Positions 1 through 8,836 of a stretch of DNA of 64,000 nucleotides are shown here, in pieces; within the stretch, counting starts at the first letter, position 1; every line of letters begins with the position of its first letter. The position numbers were made by a program, and so were the translations under genes. The notes beneath the pieces are model-generated. The model made no database searches and had not been told where the DNA came from. It was given only the letters and a program-made list of their open reading frames with translations. The stretch is from Methylophilus glucosoxydans (GTDB lineage: Bacteria > Pseudomonadota > Gammaproteobacteria > Burkholderiales > Methylophilaceae). The stretch covers positions 620,001 through 684,000 of the forward strand of contig NZ_JBHTJW010000002.1 of assembly GCF_042676145.1 (NCBI RefSeq). The letters are read 5' to 3'.

Positions 1-600
1 ATTGGCAATCAGCGGAATCTTGATTTGCTGCTTGACGGCGGCAATCGTGTCATATTCGGCGTCGCCATGGTAAAGATCATTGCGCGTGCGGCCATGAATC
101 GTCAGCGCCTGGATGCCGATGTCTTCTGCCATTCTGGCAATCTGGATGGCATTTTTGTTTTGTCTATCCCAGCCGGTACGGATTTTCAGGGTGACTGGCA
201 CATCCACCGCATTGACCACCGCCTTGAGGATTTGGGACACCAGCGGTTCGTCTCGCAGCAGGGCAGACCCAGCCATGACGTTACAGATTTTTTTGGCCGG
301 GCAACCCATGTTGATGTCGATGATTTGTGCACCATTGTCGACGTTATGTTTGGCGGCCTCGGCCATCATGGCCGGTTCTGCGCCGGCAATTTGTACCGAG
401 ATCGGGCTGACTTCGCCTTCATGGTTGGCGCGGCGCTTGGTTTTTTCACTGCCATACAATAAGGAATTGGAGGTGACCATTTCGGAGACGGCCAGCCCTG
501 CCCCCATTTTTTTGCACAACATGCGGAAAGGACGGTCGGTCACGCCCGCCATAGGGGCAACCACCAGGTTGTTCTTAAGTTGATGCGGTCCGATTTGCAT
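1..600 (-). CDS. dusB: tRNA-dihydrouridine synthase B (5' part, gene runs off the left edge)
   Basis: Reading leftward from the ATG at 600-598 gives 200 open codons to the window edge. FMN-dependent Dus enzymes reduce uridines in the tRNA D-loop. Visible signatures are the N-terminal VAPMAGVTDRPFR barrel start, the catalytic-cysteine segment INMGCPAKKI, and the downstream TLKIRTGW and ALTIHGRTR strands, the expected order for DusB. The C-terminal helical domain is outside the window. An inverted repeat (AGTCAGT, 610-616, with ACTGACT, 623-629) sits 10 bases upstream of the start, and no clear ribosome binding site is seen. Assignment to DusB rather than DusA or DusC rests on the MGCPAKK segment. 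Confidence 0.93.
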   Translation of the reverse strand, partial: MQIGPHQLKNNLVVAPMAGVTDRPFRMLCKKMGAGLAVSEMVTSNSLLYGSEKTKRRANHEGEVSPISVQIAGAEPAMMAEAAKHNVDNGAQIIDINMGCPAKKICNVMAGSALLRDEPLVSQILKAVVNAVDVPVTLKIRTGWDRQNKNAIQIARMAEDIGIQALTIHGRTRNDLYHGDAEYDTIAAVKQQIKIPLIAN

Positions 601-679
601 GCTTGGATAAGTCAGTGAAAAGACTGACTATTTTAACTGCAAATCGCAGACGAGGGAATGTTTAAAGTAGCATTTTTGC

Positions 680-1306
680 TTATTTTTTACGCAGATTAAT
701 GTGTGTGTTGATTAGTTGCATGGCGCGGTCGCGGAATAACGTTCCTTCGGTGTCTTTGACCCACATGTGCATTAGGCCTGAGAAAAACAGGTGGGTGTCC
801 CAGGCGAGTTCTTGCGGACTAAGCTGGGTGCCGACCTGGCCGATTTCCTGTGCTTTGGCGTAGGCCTGTTCCATTTTGTGCACGAGTCCGCTACAGTTAC
901 CTAAAATAGATTTCAGTACATCGGCAAACTCATCCACGTATTCACACTTGGTCATCATGACTTCATAAGTTGCGCGCGTGGTGGTGTCGTCATTAAGAAT
1001 CTGTACGGTGTTTTCGAGGTGTTTGCGAATGCGGCCCAGCGGGTCAATATTGGACTCTTCCGCGTTCCCGAGTAGGGTGTCATCCATGCGGTCTATCAGT
1101 GGCAAATACACTTCTTCGCGCATGGCATGAAACAAATCTGCCTTGTTCTGGAAATGCCAATAGACGGCGCCGCGCGTAACATTGGCATGGGAGGCAATCT
1201 GTTCCAGGCTGGTGCGGCTAACCCCTTTTTGCAGAAACATCTGTCGCGCAGCATCAATAATGTGTTGGCGCGTGATGGCGGCATCTTCTTTGGTTTTACG
1301 TACCAT
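680..1306 (-). CDS. TetR/AcrR-family repressor of the adjacent RND efflux operon
   Basis: A 208-residue one-component regulator. The N-terminal helix-turn-helix (about residues 32-51, containing VTRGAVYWHF) is almost textbook for AcrR/TtgR/MexR-like TetR repressors; the rest is the ligand-binding, dimerising helical domain. It is transcribed away from the efflux genes that begin at 1505, the usual arrangement for a local repressor released by toxic hydrophobic ligands. A palindromic AcrR-like operator lies in the shared intergenic region, and a separate 10-base palindrome (ATTCATGAAT, 1330-1339) just upstream of its own start could serve autoregulation. Family and target are well supported; the inducing ligand cannot be read from sequence. 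Confidence 0.92.
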   Translation of the reverse strand: MVRKTKEDAAITRQHIIDAARQMFLQKGVSRTSLEQIASHANVTRGAVYWHFQNKADLFHAMREEVYLPLIDRMDDTLLGNAEESNIDPLGRIRKHLENTVQILNDDTTTRATYEVMMTKCEYVDEFADVLKSILGNCSGLVHKMEQAYAKAQEIGQVGTQLSPQELAWDTHLFFSGLMHMWVKDTEGTLFRDRAMQLINTHINLRKK

Positions 1307-1421
1307 AAGTATTTATCGCTCTTTCATAAATTCATGAATGTTTCATTTGAATGTCGTATTTTATCAGCGGTCACTGGCAACTTGTGACGGCTCGAGATGG
1401 GCAAATTTTTTGCAAAACCCA

Positions 1422-1449
1422 TTTACATACATTCGTGTTTGTATATAAT
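1422..1449 (+). promoter_or_regulatory. Sigma-70 promoter of the RND efflux operon
   Basis: TTTACA at 1422-1427 and a perfect TATAAT at 1444-1449 are separated by 16 bases. The predicted transcript starts near 1456, about 50 bases before the first gene, which has an AGAGGA ribosome binding site at 1495-1500. The promoter lies completely inside the candidate repressor operator. Confidence 0.7.
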
Positions 1450-1470
1450 ATACATCCAATGATGTATGTA
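1424..1470. promoter_or_regulatory. AcrR/TtgR-type operator plus a second half-site repeat
   Basis: Bases 1424-1447 form a 24-base imperfect palindrome starting TACATACATT and ending TTTGTATATA, with 8 of 12 positions symmetric. It closely resembles the described AcrR operator class built on TACATACATT / GAATGTATGTA. A second dyad follows immediately: ACATC (1452-1456) and GATGT (1461-1465), with the half-site GATGTATGTA at 1461-1470. The first palindrome covers -35 to -10, so bound repressor would exclude RNA polymerase. The second may hold another dimer over the start site. Confidence 0.6.
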
Positions 1471-1504
1471 ATCAAGTCTATTTTAAAACTAAACAGAGGA
1501 TAAC

Positions 1505-2683
1505 ATGTTGATTTCACAGACTATCCAGCCTCGTCATGCCTTGCTCGTGCTTGCTTTAAGCCTGGGATTGAGTGCTTGCGGAAAATCTTCACAGCAGCAA
1601 AATCCAGCCGCAGGCGGCATGCCTGCGATGCCAGTCACCGTGCAAACCGTCGCCGCTGAAACTATCCCGGTGCAGACTGAGGTGGTTGCGCAAACCGAGG
1701 GCGCCAAGCAAATTGAAGTGCGTCCCCGCGTTGGTGGCATTGTGCTTAAACGCCTGTATCAAGAAGGCGATGCGGTCAAGGCCGGGCAGGATATGTTCTT
1801 GATTGATCCTGTTCCGTACCAGTTGCAGGTAGATCAGTCCAAGGCGCTGATTGCACAGCAAAAAGCCCGCATTGAGCAAACGGCACGTGAGGCGCAACGT
1901 CTTAAGGGTTTGCTGGAGAGCCACTCTATCAGTCAGCGTGAATATGATAATGCGGCCTCTGATAACTCTGTTGCCGCAGCGACTTTGTTGCAATATCAGG
2001 CGCAACTGCGTGAAGCAGAGCTGAATCTGTCTTATACGCATGTTAAAGCGCCAGAGAGTGGGATTGCCGGTCGCTTTGTGTTGTCAGAAGGGGCGTTGGT
2101 CAGTGCCAACACTACCTTGTTGAGCACCATCGTACAATTGTCGCCGATTTGGGTCCGCTTCAGCCTGTCCGAGTCCGAGCTCACAGCGTTGGGCGGGCAT
2201 TTGCGCCCAGGCCGCGTGCAGGATGTACGATTGATCCTGGCAGACAATACTGAATATCGTTATTCAGGCAAGATTAACTTCTCTGCCAGTCAGATTGACC
2301 CGGCATTGGGGACGCAGCAACTGCGGGCCGAGTTCCAGAATGCGGACAGTGCCTTGTTGCCAGGTCAGTTTGTCCGTGTGCGCCTGACCACTGGCAAGCG
2401 TGATGGCGTCTTCCTGATTCCGCAAACGGCCGTACTGACTGGTCAGCAAGGCAAGTTTGTCTTTGTGGCCGAAAAAGATAAAGAAGGCAAAACGGTGGCC
2501 GCGGTCAGGCCGATTGTCGCGGGCGGCTGGTTTGACAACCGCTGGACGGTGTTGGATGGCTTGAAAGCCGGCGATCAGGTCATTGTCGACAATCTGATCA
2601 AGGTGAGACCTGGTGCACCGGTGGCACCACATGCACCAGACGCTGCGCCAGCCCAAGCGGCACCGGCACCAGCCAAGTCTTAA
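1505..2683 (+). CDS. RND efflux periplasmic adaptor lipoprotein (AcrA/MexA family)
   Basis: A 392-residue membrane-fusion protein linking the inner-membrane pump at 2766 to the outer-membrane channel at 5900. A lipoprotein signal ends in LSAC with the acylated cysteine at residue 25. The body follows the AcrA order: a barrel-sandwich half with EVRPRVGGIVLKRLYQEGD, an alpha-helical hairpin rich in Gln/Ala/Lys (about residues 110-165), the second lipoyl half (LSYTHVKAPESGIAGR), then beta-barrel and membrane-proximal domains. The C-terminus is a Pro/Ala-rich tail. Length is typical for the family. It is the first gene of the operon. Confidence 0.94.
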   Translation: MLISQTIQPRHALLVLALSLGLSACGKSSQQQNPAAGGMPAMPVTVQTVAAETIPVQTEVVAQTEGAKQIEVRPRVGGIVLKRLYQEGDAVKAGQDMFLIDPVPYQLQVDQSKALIAQQKARIEQTAREAQRLKGLLESHSISQREYDNAASDNSVAAATLLQYQAQLREAELNLSYTHVKAPESGIAGRFVLSEGALVSANTTLLSTIVQLSPIWVRFSLSESELTALGGHLRPGRVQDVRLILADNTEYRYSGKINFSASQIDPALGTQQLRAEFQNADSALLPGQFVRVRLTTGKRDGVFLIPQTAVLTGQQGKFVFVAEKDKEGKTVAAVRPIVAGGWFDNRWTVLDGLKAGDQVIVDNLIKVRPGAPVAPHAPDAAPAQAAPAPAKS

Positions 2684-2725
2684 CGCATTCACCGTCTTTG
2701 TTGAATAAGCCCATTATGTTACCAA

Positions 2726-2748
2726 GGGCCTGGGCATGTACCAGGCCC
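2726..2748 (+). promoter_or_regulatory. Intercistronic hairpin between adaptor and pump genes
   Basis: GGGCCTGG (2726-2733) pairs perfectly with CCAGGCCC (2741-2748) across a 7-base loop. It has no T-run, so it is not an intrinsic terminator. An in-frame ATG at 2736 lies in its loop, which argues against that codon being the pump start. It could stabilise mRNA or tune the adaptor-to-pump ratio. Confidence 0.5.
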
Positions 2749-2765
2749 GTCTCAGGGAAAACGAT

Positions 2766-5700
2766 ATGACCCGATTTTTTATCACACGCCCGATTTTTGC
2801 CAGCGTGCTGTCTATCATCATCGTGTTGGCAGGTCTCGCAGCGGCATTCCAGTTGCCGATTGCCCAATATCCGCAAATTGCACCCCCTACGGTGCTGATT
2901 ACGGCCAGCTATCCTGGTGCCAGCGCAGAAACACTGTCAAAAACCGTGGCTGCCCCGATTGAGGAGCAGCTAAGTGGTGTGGAAAACCTGCTTTACTTTA
3001 ACTCTAGCTCTGACAGCAGTGGTACCTTAACCATTACCGCCACATTTGATGTCGGTACCGATGTCAACCAGGCGACCTTTAACGTCAGTAACCGTGTGAA
3101 CATTGCGTTGCCGCGTTTGCCCGAAGATGTACGCCGGACCGGGGTTGTGGTTCAAAAACGTTCGAATGACATCCTGCTGGTCGTGATGCTCACCTCGAAA
3201 AACAAAGACCATAATCGTTTGTTCCTGAGTAACTACGCCACCTTGAATTTGCTGGATGAATTCAAGCGCATCAAGGGCGTGGGCGATGTCACCATTTTTG
3301 GTGGGCAAGATTACTCCATGCGTGTCTGGTTGCGTCCTGACCGCATGGCGCAACTGGGGGTGTCTACCAGCGATATTTCTGCGGCCATCAGCGCACAAAA
3401 CGCGCAGTATGCCGCCGGCAAGATCGGTGCAGAGCCCGCTTTGCCTGATCAGCAATTGTCATTTACCGTGACAGCTAAAGGACGGTTGATTGACCCTGAA
3501 GAGTTCGGCAACATTATTTTGCGTGCGCAAGGCCCGAACGGTGTCTTGCACCTGAAAGATGTGGCACGCATCGAGTTGGGTGCACAAAGCTATAACGTGA
3601 CCTCTGCACTCGATGGCCAGGCCGGTGTGGCAATGCCGGTCTTTTTACAGACCGGTGCCAATGCACTGGATACCGCCAATGCCATCAAGGCCAAGGTGGA
3701 AGAGTTAAAAGCCAAATTCCCGCAAGGCATGGAATACAACATTCCTTATGACACCAGTGACTTTGTGAAAGCCACCATCAAAGAAGTGTTCCATACCTTT
3801 GGTGAGGCGCTGGTACTGGTCGTGATCGTGGTGTTCCTGTTCCTGCAAAGCTGGCGCGCAACCCTGATTCCGATGATTGCAGTGCCGATTTCGATTGTTG
3901 GTACGTTTGCCGGCTTGTATGTGTTCGGCTTCTCGATCAACCTGCTGACTCTGTTTGCCATGATTCTGGCCATCGGCATTGTGGTGGATGATGCGATCGT
4001 GGTGCTGGAGAATACCGAGCGTTTGATGAAAGAGGAAGGCTTGAACCCGCTGCATGCGGCGATTAAGTCTATCGCACAAGTGCAAGCGGCGGTGGTGGCG
4101 ATTGTACTGGTCCTGTGCGCAGTGTTTGTTCCTGTGGCATTCCAGGGCGGCATTGCCGGGCAGCTCTATCGTCAGTTCGCGGTCACTGTGGCCATTGCTG
4201 TGGTCATTTCAGGCGTGGTGGCGTTAACGCTGACCCCTGCTTTATGTGCCATGATTCTGAAGAGTGGCGGTCATCACGAAAATGCTTTTTTCAGGAAGTT
4301 TAACCAGGGCTTTGGCCGGTTGACCAGCTTGTACACGGGCACCGTCCGCTTGACCCTTCGTCACAAATTGATTGGTGCCGTCGTGTTTGGTGCCATGCTG
4401 GTGGTGATGATCTTCCTGTTCCGTACCGTGCCGGGTGGATTTGTGCCGCCAGAAGATCAGGGCTATGTCATTAGCATTGTGGTGATGCCAGATGGTGCCA
4501 CCTTGAAGCGGACTTCCCAGACCATGGAAAACATCCGGTCAGCGGTAGCGAAAGATCCTGCCACTGCGCATGAGTTTGCGGTGAATGGGTTTGAATTGCT
4601 CACCGGTGCCAACAAAACTAATGCGGCGACCATGTTTGTCCGTATGACGGATTGGGAAAAGCGTACGACCAATGCCGACCAGATGGTTGGAAAGTTGATC
4701 GGCATAGGAATGAGTCAGCCGGATGGCATGGGCTTTGCCGTGAACCCGCCAGCGATTCGTGGCTTGGGTTCTGCGGGTGGTTTTGAGGTTTATGTGCAGA
4801 GTCATGGGGATACGGATCCCATCAAGCTGGCGCAAGTCATGAACAACTTTATGGATGCGATGCGTGCCAATCCGCAACTGACACAGATTAATAGTTTCTT
4901 CCGGCCGACCGTACCGCAGTTGTACATTGAGGTAGATGAAGCCAAAGCCTTGTCACAGAATGTGAAAATTGCGGATATTTACGCGACTTTGCAGAGCACC
5001 ATGGGCTCGCTCTATGTCAACGACTTTAACCGTAATGGCCGGACTTACCGCGTGCAGTTGCAAGCCGAGGCGGGTTACCGCATGAAGCCTGAAGACCTGG
5101 GCAAGGTGTATGTACGTAGCCAGCCGACGGATGATAATCCGAATGGCAATATGGTGCCGATGTCTGCATTGGCAAAAGTCAGCAACATCGTCGGTGCTGA
5201 ACAGCTGGAGCGCTACAATGGCCTGCTGTCTGCCAAAGTGTTCGGTAGCGGTGCGCCCGGCGTGAGCTCTGGCGATGCGATCAAACTGGTGGAAAAAATC
5301 GCCAAGGAAAACTTGCCGGATGGTTACCAGATTGCCTGGACCGGTCAGGCTTACCAGGAAAAACGGACCGGTTCTGCTGCGCTGGTGGCCTTTGGCTTCG
5401 CCACCATCATGGTGTTCCTGATCCTGGCGGCACAGTTTGAAACCTGGTCCTTGCCGCTGGCAGTGATCATGGCGATTCCATTTGCAATGACAGGCGCCTT
5501 GCTGGCGGTGTTGACGCGAGGCATGAACAACGACATCTACTTCCAGATTGGCCTGATTACGCTGATTGGTCTGGCGGCTAAAAACGCCATCCTGATTGTG
5601 GAATTTGCCTCGCAAAAAATGGAAGAGGGCATGCCGTTGGCTGAAGCTGCGCTTGAAGCCGCCCGCTTGCGCTTCAGACCGATTGTGATGACGTCCATGG

Positions 5701-5903
5701 CGTTTGTGCTGGGGATTATTCCACTGGTATTTGCGACCGGTGCAGGTGCTGCAGCGCGCCAATCCATGGGTACGGGCGTCTTCGGCGGCATGTTGCTGGC
5801 AACCTTTATTGCCACCATCTTTATCCCATTGTTCTTTACCTGGCTGACCAGTGAGAAAAAAGTGCGTCACCATGGTCATGTTGAAGAAGAGGAAGCGGTA
5901 TGA
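2766..5903 (+). CDS. RND multidrug efflux pump, inner-membrane transporter (AcrB/MexB family, HAE1)
   Basis: A proton-driven drug exporter of 1045 residues from ATG 2766. I prefer this start over the in-frame ATG at 2736 because it follows AGGGA and gives the family N-terminus MTRFFITRPIFA. The protein shows the twelve-helix RND plan with two large periplasmic loops. The proton-relay aspartates are D408 and D409 in GIVVDDAIVVLENTER, and the relay lysine is K939 in LIGLAAKNAILIVEFA. An LxGxGxR-like feature, LGIIPLVFATGAGAAARQ, precedes the last helices. The tail has a histidine- and glutamate-rich end (HHGHVEEEEAV). It overlaps the channel gene by 4 bases, implying translational coupling. Confidence 0.97.
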   Translation: MTRFFITRPIFASVLSIIIVLAGLAAAFQLPIAQYPQIAPPTVLITASYPGASAETLSKTVAAPIEEQLSGVENLLYFNSSSDSSGTLTITATFDVGTDVNQATFNVSNRVNIALPRLPEDVRRTGVVVQKRSNDILLVVMLTSKNKDHNRLFLSNYATLNLLDEFKRIKGVGDVTIFGGQDYSMRVWLRPDRMAQLGVSTSDISAAISAQNAQYAAGKIGAEPALPDQQLSFTVTAKGRLIDPEEFGNIILRAQGPNGVLHLKDVARIELGAQSYNVTSALDGQAGVAMPVFLQTGANALDTANAIKAKVEELKAKFPQGMEYNIPYDTSDFVKATIKEVFHTFGEALVLVVIVVFLFLQSWRATLIPMIAVPISIVGTFAGLYVFGFSINLLTLFAMILAIGIVVDDAIVVLENTERLMKEEGLNPLHAAIKSIAQVQAAVVAIVLVLCAVFVPVAFQGGIAGQLYRQFAVTVAIAVVISGVVALTLTPALCAMILKSGGHHENAFFRKFNQGFGRLTSLYTGTVRLTLRHKLIGAVVFGAMLVVMIFLFRTVPGGFVPPEDQGYVISIVVMPDGATLKRTSQTMENIRSAVAKDPATAHEFAVNGFELLTGANKTNAATMFVRMTDWEKRTTNADQMVGKLIGIGMSQPDGMGFAVNPPAIRGLGSAGGFEVYVQSHGDTDPIKLAQVMNNFMDAMRANPQLTQINSFFRPTVPQLYIEVDEAKALSQNVKIADIYATLQSTMGSLYVNDFNRNGRTYRVQLQAEAGYRMKPEDLGKVYVRSQPTDDNPNGNMVPMSALAKVSNIVGAEQLERYNGLLSAKVFGSGAPGVSSGDAIKLVEKIAKENLPDGYQIAWTGQAYQEKRTGSAALVAFGFATIMVFLILAAQFETWSLPLAVIMAIPFAMTGALLAVLTRGMNNDIYFQIGLITLIGLAAKNAILIVEFASQKMEEGMPLAEAALEAARLRFRPIVMTSMAFVLGIIPLVFATGAGAAARQSMGTGVFGGMLLATFIATIFIPLFFTWLTSEKKVRHHGHVEEEEAV

Positions 5904-7360
5904 AACCGACAGTAAAACAACTGGTGTGGGCACAACGCCCGCTCATCATCGCGCTGGCAGCCTTGTCGTTGGCAGGTTGCCAGTTACTGGGCCCGTTATA
6001 TAGCCGCCCTGACAGTCCGCTGCCACAGGGGTATGTTGAGCCCCAAGCGGCGACGTCGACGGCGGTGCCTGCGGCACAAATGCAGCAATGGTGGTCCTTG
6101 TTTAATGATCCAGTGTTAACCAGGCTGATTGATACTGCGCTGGTCAACAACAGTGATGTGCAGCTCGCCGTGGCACGCATTGAACAATACGATGCCGTGG
6201 CGCGTGAAACCTCTGGCAATGTGCTGCCGACCATCACGCTGGACAACAACAATACCCGTACCAGAATTACCGGGGCAGGGCCTAACCCGGTTTTCGGGGT
6301 CAACCCGCGTAATGACAATAAACTGGCGTTAAACGGCAGTATTGAGCTGGATGTGTGGGGCAAGTTGAGAACGGCCAATGTCGCGGCACGGGCCAATCTG
6401 CTGTCGACCGAGTATGCCCGTGAGGCAGTACGCTGGTCATTGGTAGGGCTCGTGACCAATCAATACCTGATAATCCGTAGTCTGGATGGACAGCTGGCAG
6501 TCAACGCCGAAAACATCAAAACGGCGCAAGAAAGCCTGGCCATGACACAGCGGCAGCTGGATGCAGGCGTCAATACCGCACTGGATGTTAATCAGGCTGA
6601 GCTGGTGGTGACCAATTTACGTGCGCAATCGCTGGAGTTGCAGCGCCAACGCTCAATCAGTGAGCATCAGCTCGGGGTGTTGACTGCAGACCTAAGCGTC
6701 AAGATTCCGGTCGGTGGTTTAATGTCCATGCCGATACCGCCGATGCCACCCGCAGGCTTGCCATCCACCTTGCTGGAATCACGTCCGGATATCCGCCAGA
6801 CTGAGCAGGATTTGATCGCTGCACATGCGAATGTGAAATTGGCAAAAGCAGCCCTGTATCCGACCTTGTCACTGACCGGGGCTTATGGTGGCGAGAGTAA
6901 AATCCTGAGTGACCTGTTTACGGCGCCAGCCAAAATCTGGACACTGGGCTTTGCAGCAAGCTTGCCAATATTCAATGGTGGACGCTTGAACGCCAGGGTC
7001 GATCAGGCCTCTGCCTTGCAGAAGCAGGCCGTGATTAACTACCAGGCCGCCTTGCGGACTGCATTTAGCGAAGTGAATGATGCGCTGGTGAATGCGCGCC
7101 AATACCGTGAGCAAGAAGCGGTGGCGGAGTCCAAGCAAAAAACCACTGCCAACATTTTGCGTATTTCGCAAAATCGGTATCAGGCGGGTTACTCCAGCTA
7201 TCTTGAAGTGCTGGATGCGCAACGTAACCACAATGAGGCGACACAAGCCTTGGTTCAGAGCCGACAAAACACGCTGACAGCCACCGTGTCACTGTTTAAA
7301 GCCCTGGGCGCGGGTTGGGATCCAGAGCCACTGAAGAAAAAAGCCGAGGCTTCCAAGTAA
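5900..7360 (+). CDS. Outer-membrane efflux channel lipoprotein (OprM/NodT family)
   Basis: A TolC-like trimeric channel completing the tripartite pump. The 486-residue protein starts with a lipoprotein signal ending LAGC (acylated cysteine at residue 27). It then shows the two internally duplicated outer-membrane-factor repeats, with alanine-rich long helices and the motifs ELDVWGKLR and ESRPDIRQTEQDLIAAHANVK. Its ATG overlaps the pump stop codon (ATGA), and an intrinsic terminator follows, so it is the last gene of the operon. Lipid anchoring and repeat organisation favour OprM/NodT over TolC proper. Confidence 0.95.
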   Translation: MKPTVKQLVWAQRPLIIALAALSLAGCQLLGPLYSRPDSPLPQGYVEPQAATSTAVPAAQMQQWWSLFNDPVLTRLIDTALVNNSDVQLAVARIEQYDAVARETSGNVLPTITLDNNNTRTRITGAGPNPVFGVNPRNDNKLALNGSIELDVWGKLRTANVAARANLLSTEYAREAVRWSLVGLVTNQYLIIRSLDGQLAVNAENIKTAQESLAMTQRQLDAGVNTALDVNQAELVVTNLRAQSLELQRQRSISEHQLGVLTADLSVKIPVGGLMSMPIPPMPPAGLPSTLLESRPDIRQTEQDLIAAHANVKLAKAALYPTLSLTGAYGGESKILSDLFTAPAKIWTLGFAASLPIFNGGRLNARVDQASALQKQAVINYQAALRTAFSEVNDALVNARQYREQEAVAESKQKTTANILRISQNRYQAGYSSYLEVLDAQRNHNEATQALVQSRQNTLTATVSLFKALGAGWDPEPLKKKAEASK

Positions 7361-7379
7361 GCCATGGCTTTATTCAACG

Positions 7380-7409
7380 CGCCGGGAGTAGTTATCTCCC
7401 GGCGTTTTT
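7380..7409 (+). terminator. Intrinsic terminator of the RND operon
   Basis: CGCCGGGAG (7380-7388) pairs perfectly with CTCCCGGCG (7396-7404) over a 7-base loop, followed by TTTTT. It lies 20 bases past the channel stop codon. Confidence 0.9.
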
Positions 7410-7471
7410 ATTTGGCAGGCCCCATGCTGGTGAGGCTTGGAGATTTACGGTCTGCCAGCTAAGATGCTGCG

Positions 7472-8737
7472 ATGTCTAGCCCCTCACTCAAGCACATTGC
7501 CTTTGCCAGTTTCATCGGTACAGCCATCGAATTTTACGATTTTTATATTTATGCCATGGCGGCAGCGCTGGTCATTGGCCAGGTCTTTTTCCCCGCCAGC
7601 GCGCCAGCGGTGCAATCGTTAAATGCCTTGCTGACCTTTGGTCTGGCGTTTATTGCACGGCCACTGGGGGCTTTGCTGTTTGGTCATTTTGGTGACCGTC
7701 TCGGCCGCAAATCCACCCTGGCCGCGTCATTGCTGGTCATGGGCTGCTCGACGTTTCTGATTGGCGTCTTGCCAGGCTACGATCAATGGGGGCTGTGGGC
7801 GCCGGTGCTGCTTTGTCTGTTGCGGTTTGGTCAAGGCATCGGCTTGGGCGGTGAATGGGCAGGAGCTGCCTTGCTGGCAACCGAATATGCGCCCGTACAT
7901 CGTCGCAGCTGGTTTGGCATGTTTCCGCAACTGGGGCCTTCGATCGGCTTTTTACTCGCAACCTTGACCTTTTTGGCCTTAACTCTGGGGCTAACGGAGA
8001 CACAATTTGAGCAATGGGGCTGGCGCGTGCCGTTTATCGTCAGTGCGGCGCTGGTCATGGTCGGGCTATATGTCCGCTTCAAGCTGGCTGAGACGCCCGC
8101 ATTTGCGCAGGCACAGTCTTCAAAAGAGTTGCATCGCTGGCCGCTTAAGGCGTTGTTGGTCACGCATGGACGTGCCATTGTGCTTGGTGCGCTGGCCATG
8201 GGGGTGTGTTATCACCTGTTTTATACGGCGACGGTGTTTTGCCTGAGTTATGGCACGCAAACCTTGCACATTGCTCGCCCGGTTTTTCTGGGGATGCTGT
8301 GTATCGCTGTGCTAGGCATGGCCACCGCGACGCCACTGGCTGCCTGGTGGTCAGACAAGGTTGGCCAGCGACCCGTGCTGATGCTCGGACAAGGTCTGGC
8401 CGTATTACTGGGATTTGCCCTGGCGCCGTTACTAGGCAGTGCGGATAGCGGGCTGATCCTGGTTTTTCTGTTTGCCGCGCTGTTTTTAATGGGCGTCACT
8501 TTTGCCCCCATGGGCGCTTTTCTGCCACAGCAGTTCCCGGTCGCTGTGCGGTACAGCGGGGCAGGGCTTAGTTATCAGCTGGGTGGCATCTTGGGTGCCT
8601 CTTTCGCGCCTGCCATTGCCCAATACCTGGTCAATCAGGGCGGCTTGACCTGGGTAGGGGCCTATCTCTCCAGCATGGCCTTGATCAGTTTTCTGGCCGT
8701 CTGGCGCATGTCGCCAAGCGCATCCAACCCGGATTGA
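7472..8737 (+). CDS. MFS transporter, metabolite:proton symporter (MHS) family
   Basis: A 421-residue, twelve-helix major facilitator. The N-terminus (FIGTAIEFYDFYIYAMAAALV) and the loop 2-3 motif GHFGDRLGRKSTL are typical of the metabolite:H+ symporter group (ShiA, ProP, KgtP, citrate carriers). The helix-4 segment RFGQGIGLGGEWAGAALLATEYAP is diagnostic of this group. The substrate is probably an organic acid, osmolyte or aromatic acid, but it cannot be assigned. It is a single gene, after the RND terminator and before lgt; the start follows no strong ribosome binding site. Confidence 0.9.
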   Translation: MSSPSLKHIAFASFIGTAIEFYDFYIYAMAAALVIGQVFFPASAPAVQSLNALLTFGLAFIARPLGALLFGHFGDRLGRKSTLAASLLVMGCSTFLIGVLPGYDQWGLWAPVLLCLLRFGQGIGLGGEWAGAALLATEYAPVHRRSWFGMFPQLGPSIGFLLATLTFLALTLGLTETQFEQWGWRVPFIVSAALVMVGLYVRFKLAETPAFAQAQSSKELHRWPLKALLVTHGRAIVLGALAMGVCYHLFYTATVFCLSYGTQTLHIARPVFLGMLCIAVLGMATATPLAAWWSDKVGQRPVLMLGQGLAVLLGFALAPLLGSADSGLILVFLFAALFLMGVTFAPMGAFLPQQFPVAVRYSGAGLSYQLGGILGASFAPAIAQYLVNQGGLTWVGAYLSSMALISFLAVWRMSPSASNPD

Positions 8738-8779
8738 ATAATAAGTGCATGCAGTGATTGAGTGGCTTTTAGTCTCTGT

Positions 8780-8811
8780 TTGCCTGCGCTGGTCGGGTCA
8801 GCAGTTATAAT
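8780..8811 (+). promoter_or_regulatory. Possible promoter of lgt
   Basis: A perfect TATAAT stands at 8806-8811, about 20 bases before the start codon of lgt. The best -35 (TTGCCT, 8780-8785) is at an unfavourably long 20-base spacing, so only the -10 is convincing. Confidence 0.35.
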
Positions 8812-8836
8812 GCAGTTTTTTTCACGGTGATACGGC

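Noticed and set aside
2736..2765. Earlier in-frame ATG for the RND pump
   Set aside because: It lies in the loop of a hairpin and lacks a ribosome binding site; the ATG at 2766 has AGGGA and the family N-terminus.
4953..5933. 326-codon minus-strand frame opposite the RND pump gene
   Set aside because: It lies wholly antisense to a certain gene, its translation is rich in His/Gln/Arg with no domain, and it mirrors the codon bias of the pump gene.
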